Shown here: piece after piece, positions 54,888-64,000 of the stretch
Layout: each line of letters opens with the position of its first letter
Numbering within the stretch: position 1 is the stretch's first letter
From: Roseitalea porphyridii
GTDB lineage: Bacteria > Pseudomonadota > Alphaproteobacteria > Rhizobiales > Rhizobiaceae
Direction of reading: 5' to 3'
Assembly: GCF_004331955.1 (NCBI RefSeq)
Contig: NZ_CP036532.1
Location: 3,435,501 to 3,499,500 of the forward strand
DNA length: 64,000 nt
The notes under the pieces: model-generated
The model's input: only the letters and a program-made list of their open reading frames with translations
Databases searched by the model: none
What the model was told of the DNA's origin: nothing
Program-made: the position numbers and the translations under genes

Positions 54888-56156
54888 TCAGATCGCCTCG
54901 CCGCGCAAAAGGCGCGGGGCCGGGCCCGCCAGACCCGCCGCCTGCCGGATGAAGAAGGACTTCATCTGCGGCATCCGGTCGACGAGACCGAGCCCGAGGT
55001 CGCGCACCGCGCGCAGCGGCGCGAAATCGTTCGAGAACATCCGGTTCAGCACGTCCGTCGTCACGCCCATCTGCACCGTGTCGAACCGGCGCCAGCGCTG
55101 GTAGCGTTCGAGCACGTCGAGCGCGCCGATGTCCTGTCCGAGCCGGTGCGCCTCGACCACGGTCTCGGCCAGCGCGGCGGCATCCTTGAAGCCCAGGTTC
55201 AGCCCCTGGCCGGCGATCGGATGGATGCCGTGGGCGGCATCGCCCGCCAGCGCGAACCGGTCGATGACGAAGTCGCGCGCCAGCGTCAGCCCGAGCGGAT
55301 AGGCGCGCGGACCGTCCTCGACGCTCAGCGCGCCAAGATGCAGCCCGAACCGCTGTTCGAGTTCCATCTCGAAGGTCAGTTCGTCCACCTTCAGGAGGCG
55401 CTCGGCGTTGGCGGTCGTCTCGGTCCAGACGATCGAGGAGCGATTGCCGGTCAGCGGCAGGATGGCGAACGGCCCGGCCGGCAGGAAGTGCTCCTCGGCC
55501 CGCCCGCCATGCGACCGTTCGTGGGCGATCGTCGCGACGATGCCCGACTGGCCGTAGTCCCAGTGCACGGTCCTGATGCCGGCCATCTCGCGAAGTCGGG
55601 ACTTCACCCCGTCACAGGCGATCAGCAGGCGCGCCTCCACCGCGGTCTCTGCCGTTTCGATGCGCACGCCGGCGCCATGATTTTCGAAGCCCGTCACGGC
55701 CGCGCCCTGCACCACGGCAATGCCCGCTTCGGCGCAGCGCTGGCGCAGGATCCGGTTCATCTCGACATTGGGCAGCATGTGCGCGAACGGCTCGCCCTCA
55801 TCGACATCGCCGTCGAAGGTCAGGAACACCGGCCGCACCGGATCGCCCGTGCGACTGTCGGTGACGATCATCTCGGTCATCGGCTGGGCGTGCGGCGTCA
55901 GCGCGTCCCAGCAATCGAGCGCACCGAGCATGCGGCACGCCGCGGCGGCGATCGCCGAAGCCCTTTTGTCGTTCTCCCACACGCCTTCGGGCGCCGCATC
56001 GGCGACCACGACCGACAGGTCCGGCGCGCCGCGCGCGATCGACAGCGCGGTGGCAAGGCCCACATAGCCCGCCCCCGCCACGGACACGTCGCACCGTTCG
56101 GGCAGCGCTGCCGCGCCCCTGCCGCGACCGGCCCTTGCTGGTTTCGCCTTTGCCAT
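54888..56156 (-). CDS. UbiH/COQ6-family FAD-dependent ubiquinone-biosynthesis hydroxylase
   Basis: Flavoprotein monooxygenase that hydroxylates the ring of a ubiquinone precursor. The 422-aa protein has the FAD Rossmann motif SVAGAGYVGLATALSIA, the LLIACDGVKSRLRE dinucleotide-binding DG motif, and the UbiH-family block LAGDAAHGIHPIAGQGLNLGFKD. Alphaproteobacteria use one or two such enzymes (UbiL and others) for several hydroxylations, so the exact position it hydroxylates is unclear. An Ala/Lys/Arg-rich N-terminal leader of about 20 residues precedes the FAD motif. It is convergent with the kinase gene, 6 bases apart. Confidence 0.87.
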   Translation of the reverse strand: MAKAKPARAGRGRGAAALPERCDVSVAGAGYVGLATALSIARGAPDLSVVVADAAPEGVWENDKRASAIAAAACRMLGALDCWDALTPHAQPMTEMIVTDSRTGDPVRPVFLTFDGDVDEGEPFAHMLPNVEMNRILRQRCAEAGIAVVQGAAVTGFENHGAGVRIETAETAVEARLLIACDGVKSRLREMAGIRTVHWDYGQSGIVATIAHERSHGGRAEEHFLPAGPFAILPLTGNRSSIVWTETTANAERLLKVDELTFEMELEQRFGLHLGALSVEDGPRAYPLGLTLARDFVIDRFALAGDAAHGIHPIAGQGLNLGFKDAAALAETVVEAHRLGQDIGALDVLERYQRWRRFDTVQMGVTTDVLNRMFSNDFAPLRAVRDLGLGLVDRMPQMKSFFIRQAAGLAGPAPRLLRGEAI

Positions 56157-56284
56157 GCCTGTTCCCTTTCGCCGACGGTGCGCTCACTTGACTAGCCGCG
56201 CGCCCTTGTAGCAAGGCGGCAAGGCGTCGCAAACAGCGTCGTTCCCGCCCGCCACTCCGGGCCCCGGCCCGCACAGGTTCCGCC

Positions 56285-57151
56285 ATGTCCGAAGCGATGC
56301 AGAAGGTGCTGTCGATCCTCGATCTGGAGGCCGTCGGCGACAATCATTTCCAGGGCCGCAGCCCGCAATCGGGCTGGCAGCGCGTGTTCGGCGGCCAGGT
56401 GATCGGCCAGGCGCTGGTCGCCGCCCAGCGGACCGTGCCGTCCGATCGGCATGTCCATTCGCTGCACTGCTATTTCGTGCGCCCCGGCGACCCGGCGGTG
56501 CCGATCGACTACACGGTCGACCGGATCCGCGACGGCGGCAGCTTCGCCACGCGCCGCGTGCTGGCCGAACAGGACGGCAAGGCGATCTTCGCCATGTCCG
56601 CCTCCTTCCAGGTCGACGAGCCCGGGCTCGACCACCACATGCCGATGCCGCCCGAAGTGCCGCAGCCCGAGGCGCTGATGGGCGAGAAGCAGTTGATCGA
56701 CACGTTCATCGACCAGGTGCCGGAGAACATCCGCCGCTACTGGATGCGGGAGCGGCCGATCGAACTCAGGCCGGTCTCGCTCACCCACTATATCAGCCGC
56801 GAGAAGCTGCCGCCCGTCCAGCATGTCTGGGTCCGCGCCAACGGCCCGGTGCCAGACGACCGCGCCGTGCAGGCCGCCGTGCTCGCCTATCTGTCCGACA
56901 TGACCCTCCTCGACACGTCGCTGTTCGCCCACGGAAGGGCGATCTTCGACGCCGATCTTCAGGTCGCCAGCCTCGATCACGCCATGTGGTTCCACCGTCC
57001 CGACCGGCTCGATGACTGGCTGCTCTATGCCCAGGACAGCCCGAACGCGTCGGGCGCGCGCGGCTTCACGCGCGGCGGCCTCTATACGCGCGATGGCGTG
57101 CTGGTCGCCTCGGTCGCCCAGGAAGGCCTGATCCGCCTGCGCAAGCGCTGA
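56285..57151 (+). CDS. tesB: Acyl-CoA thioesterase II TesB
   Basis: Hydrolyses acyl-CoA esters. The 288-aa double-hotdog protein has full length. Family segments are VFGGQVIGQALVAAQRTV, HSLHCYFVRPGD, the active-site Asp in YLSDMTLLDTS, and the C-terminal catalytic Gln in VASVAQEGLIR. Divergent from the UbiH-type gene. Confidence 0.94.
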   Translation: MSEAMQKVLSILDLEAVGDNHFQGRSPQSGWQRVFGGQVIGQALVAAQRTVPSDRHVHSLHCYFVRPGDPAVPIDYTVDRIRDGGSFATRRVLAEQDGKAIFAMSASFQVDEPGLDHHMPMPPEVPQPEALMGEKQLIDTFIDQVPENIRRYWMRERPIELRPVSLTHYISREKLPPVQHVWVRANGPVPDDRAVQAAVLAYLSDMTLLDTSLFAHGRAIFDADLQVASLDHAMWFHRPDRLDDWLLYAQDSPNASGARGFTRGGLYTRDGVLVASVAQEGLIRLRKR

Positions 57152-57265
57152 TTTCCTGTGCAGATCGCGATTTTCGCCTAATTTTTGGGCACACCCGCTG
57201 CGCTCCGATGCCCTCTTTCCGGGCACCCTCGAAAAATAGCTCTCATATTCAATAACTTGCGAGTT

Positions 57266-57721
<456 letters not shown>

Positions 57722-57752
57722 GCCGCTTCGCCATCCAGGGAGTCTTCAACCC

Positions 57753-59102
<1,350 letters not shown>

Positions 59103-59183
59103 CGGCCCGGCTGGCGGGGCCGACCTCCTCCCGGCCCCGCCGCCACCGTTTCACGCTCCGAAGGGAGCGACAACGATCCCGTC

Positions 59184-59237
59184 GTGATGGCTTCCATCAC
59201 ACCAACTGGCCCGGTCCCTGCGACCGGGCCTTTTTTC
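59184..59237 (+). terminator. Rho-independent terminator of glnK-amtB
   Basis: The perfect 9-bp stem GGCCCGGTC (59208-59216) and GACCGGGCC (59222-59230) with a CCTGC loop is followed by TTTTTT (59231-59236). A smaller hairpin precedes it (GTGATGG 59184-59190, CCATCAC 59194-59200). Confidence 0.88.
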
Positions 59238-59343
59238 GCGCAGGCGCCGAGCCGGTCGGGCGGGGATGGTTAATGTGCGCTTAACCAGTCCCGCCTAGGC
59301 TTGCGCGCGAAGAACGACCGCCAGCACGATAACGGGACCGACC

Positions 59344-61917
59344 ATGCCGGCACAGCGCCACGACCGGGAACCGGGCCGCGACCACGGCCACGACGGAACG
59401 CTCGCCATGACCGGCGCGCCCGCACCGGGCACGATCGCCGAATGGCTCGCCCGGAAGACCCGGTTCGCCGTCGGCTGCGCGCTGTTCGCCTTCGGCGCGT
59501 TCCTGGTGCTGTCGCTTCTGAGCTGGGACGCCAACGATCCGAGCTTCAGCCACGCAACGGACGCCCCGGTGACCAACTGGATGGGCGCGCCGGGCGCCGC
59601 CGCCGCCGACCTCGCCATGCAGTTCTTCGGCCTTGCCACGCTCGCCGCGCTCGTCCCGCTCGGCTTCTGGGCGCTCGCGCTCGTCGGCGGGGAACTGCCC
59701 TCCCGGCCGGCCCGGCGCGCGGGCCAGTGGTTCGCCGGAGCGCTTGCCGCCGCCGCCGCGATCGGATGCCTGCAACCCACGGCCGGCTGGCCATTGCCCT
59801 CCGGGCTCGGCGGAGCGCTCGGCGACATGGTGCTGCGCATACCGGGCACGTTCACCGGCGGCTATCCGACCGGCTGGTTCGCGCTGCTGCTGGGAGTGCT
59901 TTTCGCCGCCGCCGCGGTCTGGCTGCTGGCGCTTGCGAGTGGCCTGCGCCAGCCCGGCGAAATCGAGGACGAGGCAGTCGGCTTCGACGGCGAGGCCGAC
60001 GAGGACGGACACGAATCCTACGTCACCATCGGCGCGGTCCTGCACGGCCTCTACGCACTGCGGGCCTCGATGCGCCGCTGGCTGCCTGCGGGCCTGCAGC
60101 GGCGGCGCGCCCCACGCCGCGAGCCCGCCGATCCGTTCGGCGAACCGAGGCTGGAGCCAGCCCTTGACGCATCGAACGACGATGGTGCGCTGGACGATGT
60201 GGCGCCTGACACCTGGCAGGGCGCCGAGGACTGGGCGCCCCGTCCCGCGCCCGAACAGCCGGACGCCGCAACGGCAATGCCCGTCGAGACGGACGCGGCC
60301 GGCCGCGTCGCCCAGCCCGCCCCGCCGCCGAAGCCGAGCGTGCGCGTCCAGCGCGAGGCGCAGCCCTCGCTGATCAAGGACGGCGCGTTCGAACTGCCGC
60401 AGATCCACTATCTGGACGAACCCCGGAACGTCGTCCGGGACGAGACCCTGTCCGACGAGGCGCTCGAACAGAACGCGCGCCTGCTCGAAGGCGTGCTCGA
60501 GGATTTCGGCGTGCGCGGCGAGATCATCCAGGTCCGGCCCGGCCCGGTCGTCACCCTCTATGAGCTCGAGCCGGCGCCCGGCATCAAGTCCTCGCGCGTG
60601 ATCGGCCTTGCCGAGGACATCGCCCGCTCGATGAGCGCCATCGCCGCGCGCGTCGCCGTCGTGCCGGGCCGCAACGCGATCGGCATCGAACTGCCCAACG
60701 CCCGGCGCGAGACGGTCTATCTGCGCGAGCTGATCTCCTCGCAAAGCTACGACAAGTCCAAGGCCAAGCTCGCCCTGACGCTGGGCAAGACGATCAATGG
60801 CGAGGCGGTGATCGCCGATCTTGCCAAGATGCCGCACCTTCTGGTCGCCGGCACGACCGGCTCGGGCAAGTCGGTGGCCATCAACACGATGATCCTGTCG
60901 CTGCTCTACAAGATGACGCCCGACCAGTGCCGGCTGATCATGATCGATCCCAAGATGCTCGAACTGTCGGTCTATGACGGCATTCCGCACCTGCTCACGC
61001 CGGTGGTCACCGATCCCAAGAAGGCGGTCGTCGCGCTCAAATGGACGGTGCGCGAGATGGAGCAGCGCTACAAGAACATGTCCAAGCTGGGCGTGCGCAA
61101 CATCGACGGCTTCAACACGCGCATCCGCGAGGCGCAACGAAAGGGCGAGGAACTCAGCCGCACCGTGCAGACCGGCTTCGACCGGGAGACCGGCGAGGCG
61201 ATCTACGAGACCGAGGCGCTCGACCTACACCCGATGCCCTACATCGTCGTCATCATCGACGAGATGGCCGACCTGATGATGGTCGCCGGCAAGGACATCG
61301 AGGGCGCCGTGCAGCGCCTGGCGCAGATGGCCCGCGCCGCCGGCATCCACGTCATCATGGCAACACAGCGCCCCTCGGTCGACGTCATCACCGGCACGAT
61401 CAAGGCGAACTTCCCCACGCGCATCTCCTTCCAGGTCACCTCGAAGATCGACAGCCGCACGATCCTGGGCGAGCAGGGCGCCGAGCAGCTTCTGGGCATG
61501 GGCGACATGCTCTACATGGCCGGCGGCGGCCGCATCCAGCGCGTGCACGGGCCGTTCGTCTCCGACGAGGAGGTCGAGACGATCGTCAACCACCTCAAGG
61601 CGCAGGGCGTGCCCGAATATCTCGACGCGGTCACCGAGGACGAGGACGAGGCCGACATGGGCGCGGACGGCGGCGGCGGATCCGGTTCGGGCGCAGACGA
61701 TGACGGCGCCGATCCCTACGATCAGGCCGTGGCGATCGTCATCCGCGACCGCAAGGCCTCGACAAGCTACATCCAGCGCCGGCTCGGCATCGGCTACAAC
61801 CGCGCCGCCACGCTGATCGAGCGGATGGAGGACGAGGGCGTCATCGGGCCGGCCAACCATGCCGGCAAGCGCGAGATTCTCGTGCCCTCGGAAGAGGAAC
61901 GGCTGGCCGGCGCGTAG
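59344..61917 (+). CDS. ftsK: DNA translocase FtsK
   Basis: Septum-anchored motor that pumps DNA towards dif and activates XerCD. The 857-aa protein has an N-terminal domain with four hydrophobic segments (about residues 40-205), a Pro/Ala-rich linker to about 345, and the alpha and beta domains. Walker A GTTGSGKS lies at 503-510, with [14 protein letters not shown] (Walker B) and [13 protein letters not shown]. The C-terminal winged-helix gamma domain (about 795-845, [20 protein letters not shown]) reads KOPS-type polarity sites. An in-frame ATG at 59407 is an alternative start. Confidence 0.94.
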   Translation: MPAQRHDREPGRDHGHDGTLAMTGAPAPGTIAEWLARKTRFAVGCALFAFGAFLVLSLLSWDANDPSFSHATDAPVTNWMGAPGAAAADLAMQFFGLATLAALVPLGFWALALVGGELPSRPARRAGQWFAGALAAAAAIGCLQPTAGWPLPSGLGGALGDMVLRIPGTFTGGYPTGWFALLLGVLFAAAAVWLLALASGLRQPGEIEDEAVGFDGEADEDGHESYVTIGAVLHGLYALRASMRRWLPAGLQRRRAPRREPADPFGEPRLEPALDASNDDGALDDVAPDTWQGAEDWAPRPAPEQPDAATAMPVETDAAGRVAQPAPPPKPSVRVQREAQPSLIKDGAFELPQIHYLDEPRNVVRDETLSDEALEQNARLLEGVLEDFGVRGEIIQVRPGPVVTLYELEPAPGIKSSRVIGLAEDIARSMSAIAARVAVVPGRNAIGIELPNARRETVYLRELISSQSYDKSKAKLALTLGKTINGEAVIADLAKMPHLLVAGTTGSGKSVAINTMILSLLYKMTPDQCRLIMIDPKMLELSVYDGIPHLLTPVVTDPKKAVVALKWTVREMEQRYKNMSKLGVRNIDGFNTRIREAQRKGEELSRTVQTGFDRETGEAIYETEALDLHPMPYIVVIIDEMADLMMVAGKDIEGAVQRLAQMARAAGIHVIMATQRPSVDVITGTIKANFPTRISFQVTSKIDSRTILGEQGAEQLLGMGDMLYMAGGGRIQRVHGPFVSDEEVETIVNHLKAQGVPEYLDAVTEDEDEADMGADGGGGSGSGADDDGADPYDQAVAIVIRDRKASTSYIQRRLGIGYNRAATLIERMEDEGVIGPANHAGKREILVPSEEERLAGA

Positions 61918-62040
61918 CGTTTGCCGGGCAGCACTTCGTGTTTGCGTACACAGTCCGGCGTGCCCGCGCGCCATAGTCAAGCCAAACTGTGCATCTAGCA
62001 GCACCGCAATCGAACGCATCGAGCAGACCGTGAACCGACC

Positions 62041-62700
62041 ATGACCCAGACCAATCGCACCGCAAGGCTCCTGCCGACCCGCCGCACCGCGCTGGCCCTG
62101 TCCGCCGGCAGCCTCTTCGCCATGGCCCTGCCCGGCACCGGCATCGCCCAGGCCTCGGGCGCCGCCCAGCAGATCGCCGACCATTTCACCCGTGTCCGCA
62201 CCATGATGGGCGAGTTCGTCCAGTTCGGCCCGAACGGCGAGCAGACGGGCGGCAAGTTCTTCATCGAGCGACCGGGGCGGGTCCTGTTCCTCTATGAGGA
62301 GCCGTCCAACATCCGCGTCGTCGCAGACGGCCGGTCGGTCGTCGTCAACAACAAGAAGCTCGACACCTGGGACGCCTATTCGCTCGGCCAGACCCCGCTC
62401 AAGCTCGTGCTCGCCGACCGGATCGACCTGAGCGACGGCAAGGTCAAGCAGGTCATCGAGGACGACGATCTGACCACGATCGTCCTGCAGGACCGGCAGG
62501 TCTTCGGCGATTCGACGATCACCATGATGTTCGACCCGCAGAGCTACGATCTGCGCCAGTGGACCATCCGTGACGCGCAGGGGAAGGACACCACGGTGAT
62601 GATCTACAATGTGCGCGAGGGCGTGACCTTCGGCGACGGCACGTTCGACATCGACTATGGCCGGATCCGCAGAAGCCGGAACAATAACAACAACAACTGA
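62041..62700 (+). CDS. lolA: Outer-membrane lipoprotein carrier protein LolA
   Basis: Periplasmic chaperone that ferries lipoproteins to the outer membrane. The 219-aa precursor has an N-terminal export signal with an Arg-Arg pair (LPTRRTALALSAGSLFAMAL, cleavage near GIAQAS). The LolA core follows: ADHFTRVRTMMGEFVQFGPNGEQTGGKF, ERPGRVLFLYEEP, VVVNNKKLDTWDAYSLGQTPL and MMFDPQSYDLRQWTIRDAQGK. It ends in six consecutive asparagines, an unusual hydrophilic tail. Follows ftsK by about 120 bases, a conserved rhizobial arrangement. Confidence 0.92.
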   Translation: MTQTNRTARLLPTRRTALALSAGSLFAMALPGTGIAQASGAAQQIADHFTRVRTMMGEFVQFGPNGEQTGGKFFIERPGRVLFLYEEPSNIRVVADGRSVVVNNKKLDTWDAYSLGQTPLKLVLADRIDLSDGKVKQVIEDDDLTTIVLQDRQVFGDSTITMMFDPQSYDLRQWTIRDAQGKDTTVMIYNVREGVTFGDGTFDIDYGRIRRSRNNNNNN

Positions 62701-62819
62701 ATTGGCGCCGGCGGCGCCATCAATCTGTGCGTAGCGGCGGGCCGGGCCGGTCCGCCGCTTGTCATCTGCGGCCATGACGGCGACAAGGCGGCCAGACGCT
62801 CCGATCATCCGGCCAGGCC

Positions 62820-63635
62820 ATGTCCCGCTCCGACAGCTTCACCATCGCCACCTGGAACATCAACTCGGTCCGGCTGCGCCGGGGCCTTGTCGAATCCTTC
62901 CTGACCACGCACGCGCCGGACGTTCTGTGCCTTCAGGAGACCAAGTGCCTGAACGACCAGTTCCCGGCCAAGGCGTTCGCCAGGCTCGGCTACGAGCATG
63001 TCGCGCTGAACGGCCAGAAGGCCTATCACGGCGTCGCGACGCTCTCACGCATCCCCTTTGCCACGGTCGATCGGCGCGATTTCTGCCAGATGGGTGATTC
63101 GCGCCATGTGGAGACCACGGTCGACGTCGCCGGGACGCGGCTGCGCATTCACAATTTCTACGTCCCGGCCGGCGGCGACGAGCCCGACCCCGCGATCAAT
63201 CCCAAATTCGCCCACAAGCTGCAGTTCCTCGACGAAATGCGCCAGATCACCACCGGCACCGGCGAGCACGATGCGGCGCTGCTCGTCGGCGACCTCAACG
63301 TCGCCCCGCTCGAGAACGATGTCTGGTCGCACCGGCAACTGCTCCGGGTGGTCAGCCATACGCCGGTCGAGACCGGGACGCTCGAGGACATGCGAACCGG
63401 AGCGGGTTGGTCAGACCTGATGCGCCTGCGCGTGCCGCCCAGCGAGAAGCTGTTCACCTGGTGGAGCTACCGCGCGCGCGACTGGGCCGCATCGAACCGC
63501 GGCCGCCGCCTCGATCACATCTGGGGCTCGCACGCGCTCGAGGGCGCATTGGCCGACATGAGCGTGCTCACCGAGGCGCGCGGCTGGGAGAAGCCGTCCG
63601 ATCACGTGCCGGTCGTGGCGCGCTTCGCCCTTTGA
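62820..63635 (+). CDS. xth: Exodeoxyribonuclease III (AP endonuclease)
   Basis: Mg2+-dependent AP endonuclease/3'-exonuclease of base-excision repair. The 271-aa protein shows FTIATWNINSVRLR, LCLQETKCLNDQFPA with the metal-binding Glu, HNFYVPAGGDEPD, ALLVGDLNVAPLE, FTWWSYRARDWAASNRGRRLDHIW, and the terminal SDHVPVVARF with the catalytic His. Complete and unambiguous at family level. Confidence 0.94.
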   Translation: MSRSDSFTIATWNINSVRLRRGLVESFLTTHAPDVLCLQETKCLNDQFPAKAFARLGYEHVALNGQKAYHGVATLSRIPFATVDRRDFCQMGDSRHVETTVDVAGTRLRIHNFYVPAGGDEPDPAINPKFAHKLQFLDEMRQITTGTGEHDAALLVGDLNVAPLENDVWSHRQLLRVVSHTPVETGTLEDMRTGAGWSDLMRLRVPPSEKLFTWWSYRARDWAASNRGRRLDHIWGSHALEGALADMSVLTEARGWEKPSDHVPVVARFAL

Positions 63636-63653
63636 GTGCCTGCGACCGGACGC

Positions 63654-64000
63654 TCACAGGCCGGGCGCATCCCGGAAGCCGCGCTCGACCCGCTCGATGT
63701 CCTTCAAGAGCCGCTTGAGATCACCGGCAAGCTGGGCGTGGATCGCCATCGCCGTCTGCGGATACTCGGCCAACATCCGCCGGAACAGCGAGCGGCTGAT
63801 CCGCAACACCTCGCTGTCCGTCTCGGTGCGTGCCGAGGTCATCCAGTTCGTTTCGGTGATCAGCGCCAGCTGGCCGAGAACCATGCCCGGCCCCGCCGTC
63901 ATCACGCGCTGCTCGCCGCGATCGGTGTGACGGATCAGGGCGATCGCGCCCACATCGACGATGAAACCGCAGTCGGCGCGTTCGTCCTGCCGGAACAGCG
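63654..64000 (-). CDS. Cyclic-nucleotide-binding-domain protein (Crp-like), 3' part
   Basis: Only the C-terminal 115 or so codons are in the window; the gene enters from the right edge. The in-window part contains a cNMP-binding beta-barrel pattern: FRQDERADCGFIVDVGAIALI, PGMVLGQLALITETNW, SARTETDSEVLRISRSLFRRML. A helix follows (YPQTAMAIHAQLAGDL) and the end is near KRLLKDIERVERGF. No winged-helix DNA-binding domain follows the barrel, so it may be a stand-alone cNMP-binding protein rather than a transcription factor. Convergent with xth. Confidence 0.78.
   Translation of the reverse strand, partial: LFRQDERADCGFIVDVGAIALIRHTDRGEQRVMTAGPGMVLGQLALITETNWMTSARTETDSEVLRISRSLFRRMLAEYPQTAMAIHAQLAGDLKRLLKDIERVERGFRDAPGL

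Overview
The window looks like part of the chromosome of a GC-rich alphaproteobacterium, most likely of the order Hyphomicrobiales (Rhizobiales). This is inferred from gene order and content: acnA back to back with a cytochrome c maturation (ccm) cluster, a hemC-hemD-mic60-hemY locus, tsaD-gpsA, glnK-amtB followed by ftsK-lolA-xth, the imuA-imuB-dnaE2 mutagenesis operon with an alphaproteobacterial GTTC-N7-GTTC LexA site, and a 1154-residue pyruvate carboxylase. I see no rRNA, tRNA, CRISPR array or insertion sequence with a transposase. Nearly all of the DNA is coding, and many genes overlap by an ATGA start/stop.

Layout. 1-6.7 kb: start of acnA, then ccmA-ccmB and ccmC-ccmD-ccmG. The two ccm parts are separated by an oppositely oriented toxin-antitoxin pair and an SRPBCC protein. 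An MFS exporter and yggT follow. 7-10.3 kb: a glycine betaine/proline-type ABC importer (binding protein, permease, ATPase). 10.4-15.7 kb: aldo/keto reductase, inorganic pyrophosphatase, a secreted thiaminase I homologue, a secreted alpha/beta hydrolase and a GNAT acetyltransferase. 15.8-24.4 kb (minus strand): typA, a class I glutamine amidotransferase, a TerB-like gene, then hemY, mic60, hemD and hemC. 24.5-27.7 kb: tsaD-gpsA, an EVE-domain gene and a YqaA/DedA-type membrane protein. 27.8-34 kb: acs, an epimerase, a LysR regulator, an MFS transporter and an amidohydrolase. 34-38.6 kb: pyc, then a lone FitA-like antitoxin and a complete FitAB-like toxin-antitoxin pair. 38.6-44.2 kb: SOS-controlled imuA-imuB-dnaE2. 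44.28-45.26 kb: an AT-richer islet bounded by 12-bp direct repeats, carrying an unknown protein with an Rx4H motif. 45.4-49.2 kb: uxaC, speE-speD and a bicupin (S)-ureidoglycine aminohydrolase-like gene. 49.4-57.2 kb: a TadG-like protein, a receiver-EAL protein, a hybrid histidine kinase with Hpt domain, a UbiH-type hydroxylase and tesB. 57.4-64 kb: glnK-amtB, ftsK, lolA, xth and the end of a cyclic-nucleotide-binding-domain gene.

How the genes fit together. Most are housekeeping functions: cytochrome c assembly, haem synthesis, polyamine synthesis, acetate and pyruvate entry to central metabolism, ammonium uptake, chromosome segregation and repair. The accessory signals stand out. They are a periplasmic thiaminase I homologue with a cysteine-rich tail, the repeat-bounded islet, and two toxin-antitoxin loci. 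Each toxin-antitoxin locus has a perfect palindrome lying between the -35 and -10 elements, with the predicted transcript starting at or next to the start codon. Functional names come from reading motifs and family resemblance by eye. No database search was run.
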